Assembly (NCBI GenBank): GCA_043718985.1
Contig: JAYSUQ010000238.1
Location: forward strand, 1-8,963
Direction of reading: 5' to 3'
Length of the DNA: 8,963 nucleotides
From: UBA4416 sp043718985
GTDB taxonomy: Bacteria; Bacteroidota; Bacteroidia; B-17B0; Aurantibacillaceae
Part shown: positions 7,487 to 8,963 of the stretch, piece by piece
How the letters are laid out: each line of letters starts with the position of its first letter
How positions within the stretch are numbered: position 1 is the stretch's first letter
Notes under the pieces: generated by a model
The model's database searches: none
Seen by the model: the letters and a program-made list of their open reading frames with translations, nothing else
Told to the model about the DNA's origin: nothing
Program-made: the position numbers and the translations under genes

Positions 7487-8173
7487 TTATAAATTCACTT
7501 TATTTAAATTTTTTAAAAACAATTCAGTATTATTAAAATGCGCTTCGTGTTTAAGCAATTCTTCTTTTGATAAATTCCACCATTGTAATTGTTGCAATTG
7601 TAATATTACCTCCGCACTAAATCTGTAGTTTATTATTTTTGCGGGCACTCCTGCAACAATAGCATAGGGTGGCACATCTTTATTAACAAACGCACCAGCT
7701 CCAATTACCGCACCGTTAGCTATTTTAATTCCTGATAATATAATTGCATTAGCCGATATTAAAACATCGTTACCAATTTCTACTAATCCATTTTCTTGTT
7801 CGTTATATAAATTTGTGTTTACATAGTTTCTTTTTTTATGATACAAAACTGGGCTTGTGCTAACGTAATTTAATGGGTGTGGTGCTAATCCAATTTTAAC
7901 ATCAAACGATATGCTAGTGTATTTGCCAATACTACTACACAAACCAATGTAAGTGTTACTGCCAATATACACACAGTCATCTATTGTTTTTAAATGCGAG
8001 TCAATTTTAACACCTGTATCTATAACAATATTATTGCCAAAATTAATTACACTATTAGGAATTATTGTTTTAACCTTATTAAATTTAATAGAGTAGGGGT
8101 ATATAAAACGAACTCTTATATAAATTTTAATTGAAACTATTATACTTTTAATTATCGAAATTAATTTTTTCAT
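7487..8173 (-). CDS. Hexapeptide-repeat (left-handed beta-helix) acyltransferase, CatB/Vat-like
   Basis: This 228-residue protein has a left-handed beta-helix core made of hexapeptide turns: INFGNNIVIDTGVKI (43-57), VYIGSNTYIGLCSSIGKYTSI (68-88) and VEIGNDVLISANAIILSGIKIANGAVIGAGAFVNKDVPPYAIVAGVPAKII (131-181). H99 in APHPLNYVSTSPVLY (97-111) matches the catalytic His and loop of CatB/Vat-type acetyltransferases. The NYRFSAEVI and LQWWNLSKEE tail (182-205) is also typical. It probably transfers an acetyl group from acetyl-CoA to a sugar, either a nucleotide sugar or a lipid-linked one. Residues 1-30 are hydrophobic and basic and may associate with the membrane. The usual W and G in IGNDVWIG are L137 and S139 here. 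Its ATG directly follows the TAA of the upstream gene, with no gap. Confidence 0.9.
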   Translation of the reverse strand: MKKLISIIKSIIVSIKIYIRVRFIYPYSIKFNKVKTIIPNSVINFGNNIVIDTGVKIDSHLKTIDDCVYIGSNTYIGLCSSIGKYTSISFDVKIGLAPHPLNYVSTSPVLYHKKRNYVNTNLYNEQENGLVEIGNDVLISANAIILSGIKIANGAVIGAGAFVNKDVPPYAIVAGVPAKIINYRFSAEVILQLQQLQWWNLSKEELLKHEAHFNNTELFLKNLNKVNL

Positions 8174-8963
8174 TTAGTTTAATAGTGTAAAATTATTTTT
8201 TTGATAATAATAAGTCGAATCAATTTTTATGTTACTTTCATCATCAACTAATTGTTTAATATCAATAAGTTCTATCGCTATTCCAGCTTCTAAAATTTCA
8301 TCAACGTAATCTTCGCAGCCTTTTGCTTTAAACGTAAAATTTTTAACGTTATATCGCAAAGCATCAAATAAAGTAGTTGAGTATATTGATAAATGTACAG
8401 TTGCCACCGAAAATAAAACTGGTAACGAAAAACTGGTAACAAGTAAATTAGAATGTTTTTCGAAAGCAGAATTATATGTTTCTATATTTTCTGATGGATG
8501 CGGTTTAAATAAAATAACGTATGGCAATTTTTTTTCATTAATATGGTTTACAATTTCAATTGTTTTTTCAATAAAGTAATTGTGTAAACTAGTTTGCGAT
8601 GTAACAAATATTACTTTTTTGTTATTAATAAAATCATTTAGTTTAGTTAATTCGGTATTTGAGTTTTTAAAATTATTAAATAAGTAATATCCAATAATAT
8701 CCATTTGATTTAAATTATACTCGCATCCTTTTGCTAACACATTTTTCCAATAGTTGCCAAAAAGTAAAATAGTATCAGCAAATAAGGCTTTATCTTTTAT
8801 AGCTTTTATTTTTTCAGGAAAAACATAAAAAATATCTTTACTCGAAATTAACCCGTGTTGCAGTTCAATACATTTAATGTTATTGTTTTTTAATGCTAAA
8901 ATTTGACCTTCTTTATGATAATGGCACACAAAAAAACACTTTTCTAAAGTAGGGAATTGTTTT
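8174..8963 (-). CDS. Putative GT-B-like polysaccharide biosynthesis protein, 5' end outside window
   Basis: The frame stays open to the right edge, so the protein is N-terminally truncated here; 262 residues are visible, counted from the codon at 8962-8960. A GTG at 8929 could be mistaken for a start, but coding continues upstream of it (KQFPTLEKCFFV). Visible marks are ELQHG (33-37), LLFGNYW (66-72), DIIGYY (88-93), FVTSQTS (119-125), LFKPHPSE (151-158) and SIYSTTLFDAL (192-202). This HG, HP and S-x-x-S-T order resembles the second domain of GT-B-like capsule enzymes such as CDP-glycerol glycerophosphotransferases, polysialyltransferases and Kdo transferases, where the HP and ST regions bind the nucleotide. 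I cannot assign a specific family or donor. Its TAA abuts the acyltransferase ATG, so it belongs to the same operon. A glycosyl- or polyol-phosphate transferase role is inference. Confidence 0.72.
   Translation of the reverse strand, partial: KQFPTLEKCFFVCHYHKEGQILALKNNNIKCIELQHGLISSKDIFYVFPEKIKAIKDKALFADTILLFGNYWKNVLAKGCEYNLNQMDIIGYYLFNNFKNSNTELTKLNDFINNKKVIFVTSQTSLHNYFIEKTIEIVNHINEKKLPYVILFKPHPSENIETYNSAFEKHSNLLVTSFSLPVLFSVATVHLSIYSTTLFDALRYNVKNFTFKAKGCEDYVDEILEAGIAIELIDIKQLVDDESNIKIDSTYYYQKNNFTLLN

Noticed and set aside
8927..8929. GTG as the start of the rightmost gene
   Set aside because: The reading frame continues upstream without a stop to the window edge, and 251 residues would lack a normal N-terminal domain; the gene is better treated as 5'-truncated.

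Overview
The window looks like an A+T-rich genome of the phylum Bacteroidota. Three things point there: a secreted protein built of delta-60 propeller repeats and cysteine-containing Ig/PKD-like repeats with a signal peptide ending in S-Q; start codons without clear Shine-Dalgarno sequences; and a possible -33/-7 type promoter (TTTG ... TAnnTTT). I cannot name a genus. Every supported gene lies on the minus strand, so the window is transcribed from high to low coordinates.

Bases 8963 down to 2073 are a tightly packed surface-polysaccharide (O-antigen, capsule or exopolysaccharide) gene cluster. In transcription order it holds: a 5'-truncated, poorly characterised GT-B-like protein (8174-8963); a hexapeptide-repeat acyltransferase (7487-8173); a family 2 GT-A glycosyltransferase (6545-7477); a non-hydrolysing UDP-GlcNAc 2-epimerase, WecB (5435-6529); a GT4-like GT-B glycosyltransferase (4332-5435); a membrane acyltransferase of the acyltransferase-3 family (3350-4342); and a Wzy/O-antigen-ligase-like polytopic membrane protein (2073-3347). 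Gaps are 0-15 nt and two gene pairs overlap (by 1 and 11 nt), so this is almost certainly one operon. A reasonable model is that WecB supplies UDP-ManNAc, the two or three transferases build a repeat unit on a lipid carrier, the two unrelated acyltransferases decorate it, and the Wzy-like protein polymerises or transfers it. No flippase (Wzx), chain-length regulator (Wzz), initiating sugar-phosphate transferase or WecC dehydrogenase is visible; they would have to lie upstream of base 8963 or elsewhere.

Bases 1998 down to 1 are one uninterrupted reading frame, open at the window edge. It encodes the first 666 residues of a large exported protein: signal peptide, seven delta-60 blades (probably one seven-bladed propeller), three Ig/PKD-like repeats and the start of another beta-rich domain. 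It is separated from the glycan cluster by 74 nt that contain a candidate promoter, so it is probably its own transcription unit. Its C-terminus, where a type IX secretion sorting domain would be expected, is outside the window.

I found no tRNA, rRNA, CRISPR array, insertion sequence or integrase. I see no clearly new biological system. The most useful leads are the truncated QHG/HP/ST protein at the right edge, the variant WecB and acyltransferase motifs, and the DNA-level blade duplication in the propeller gene.
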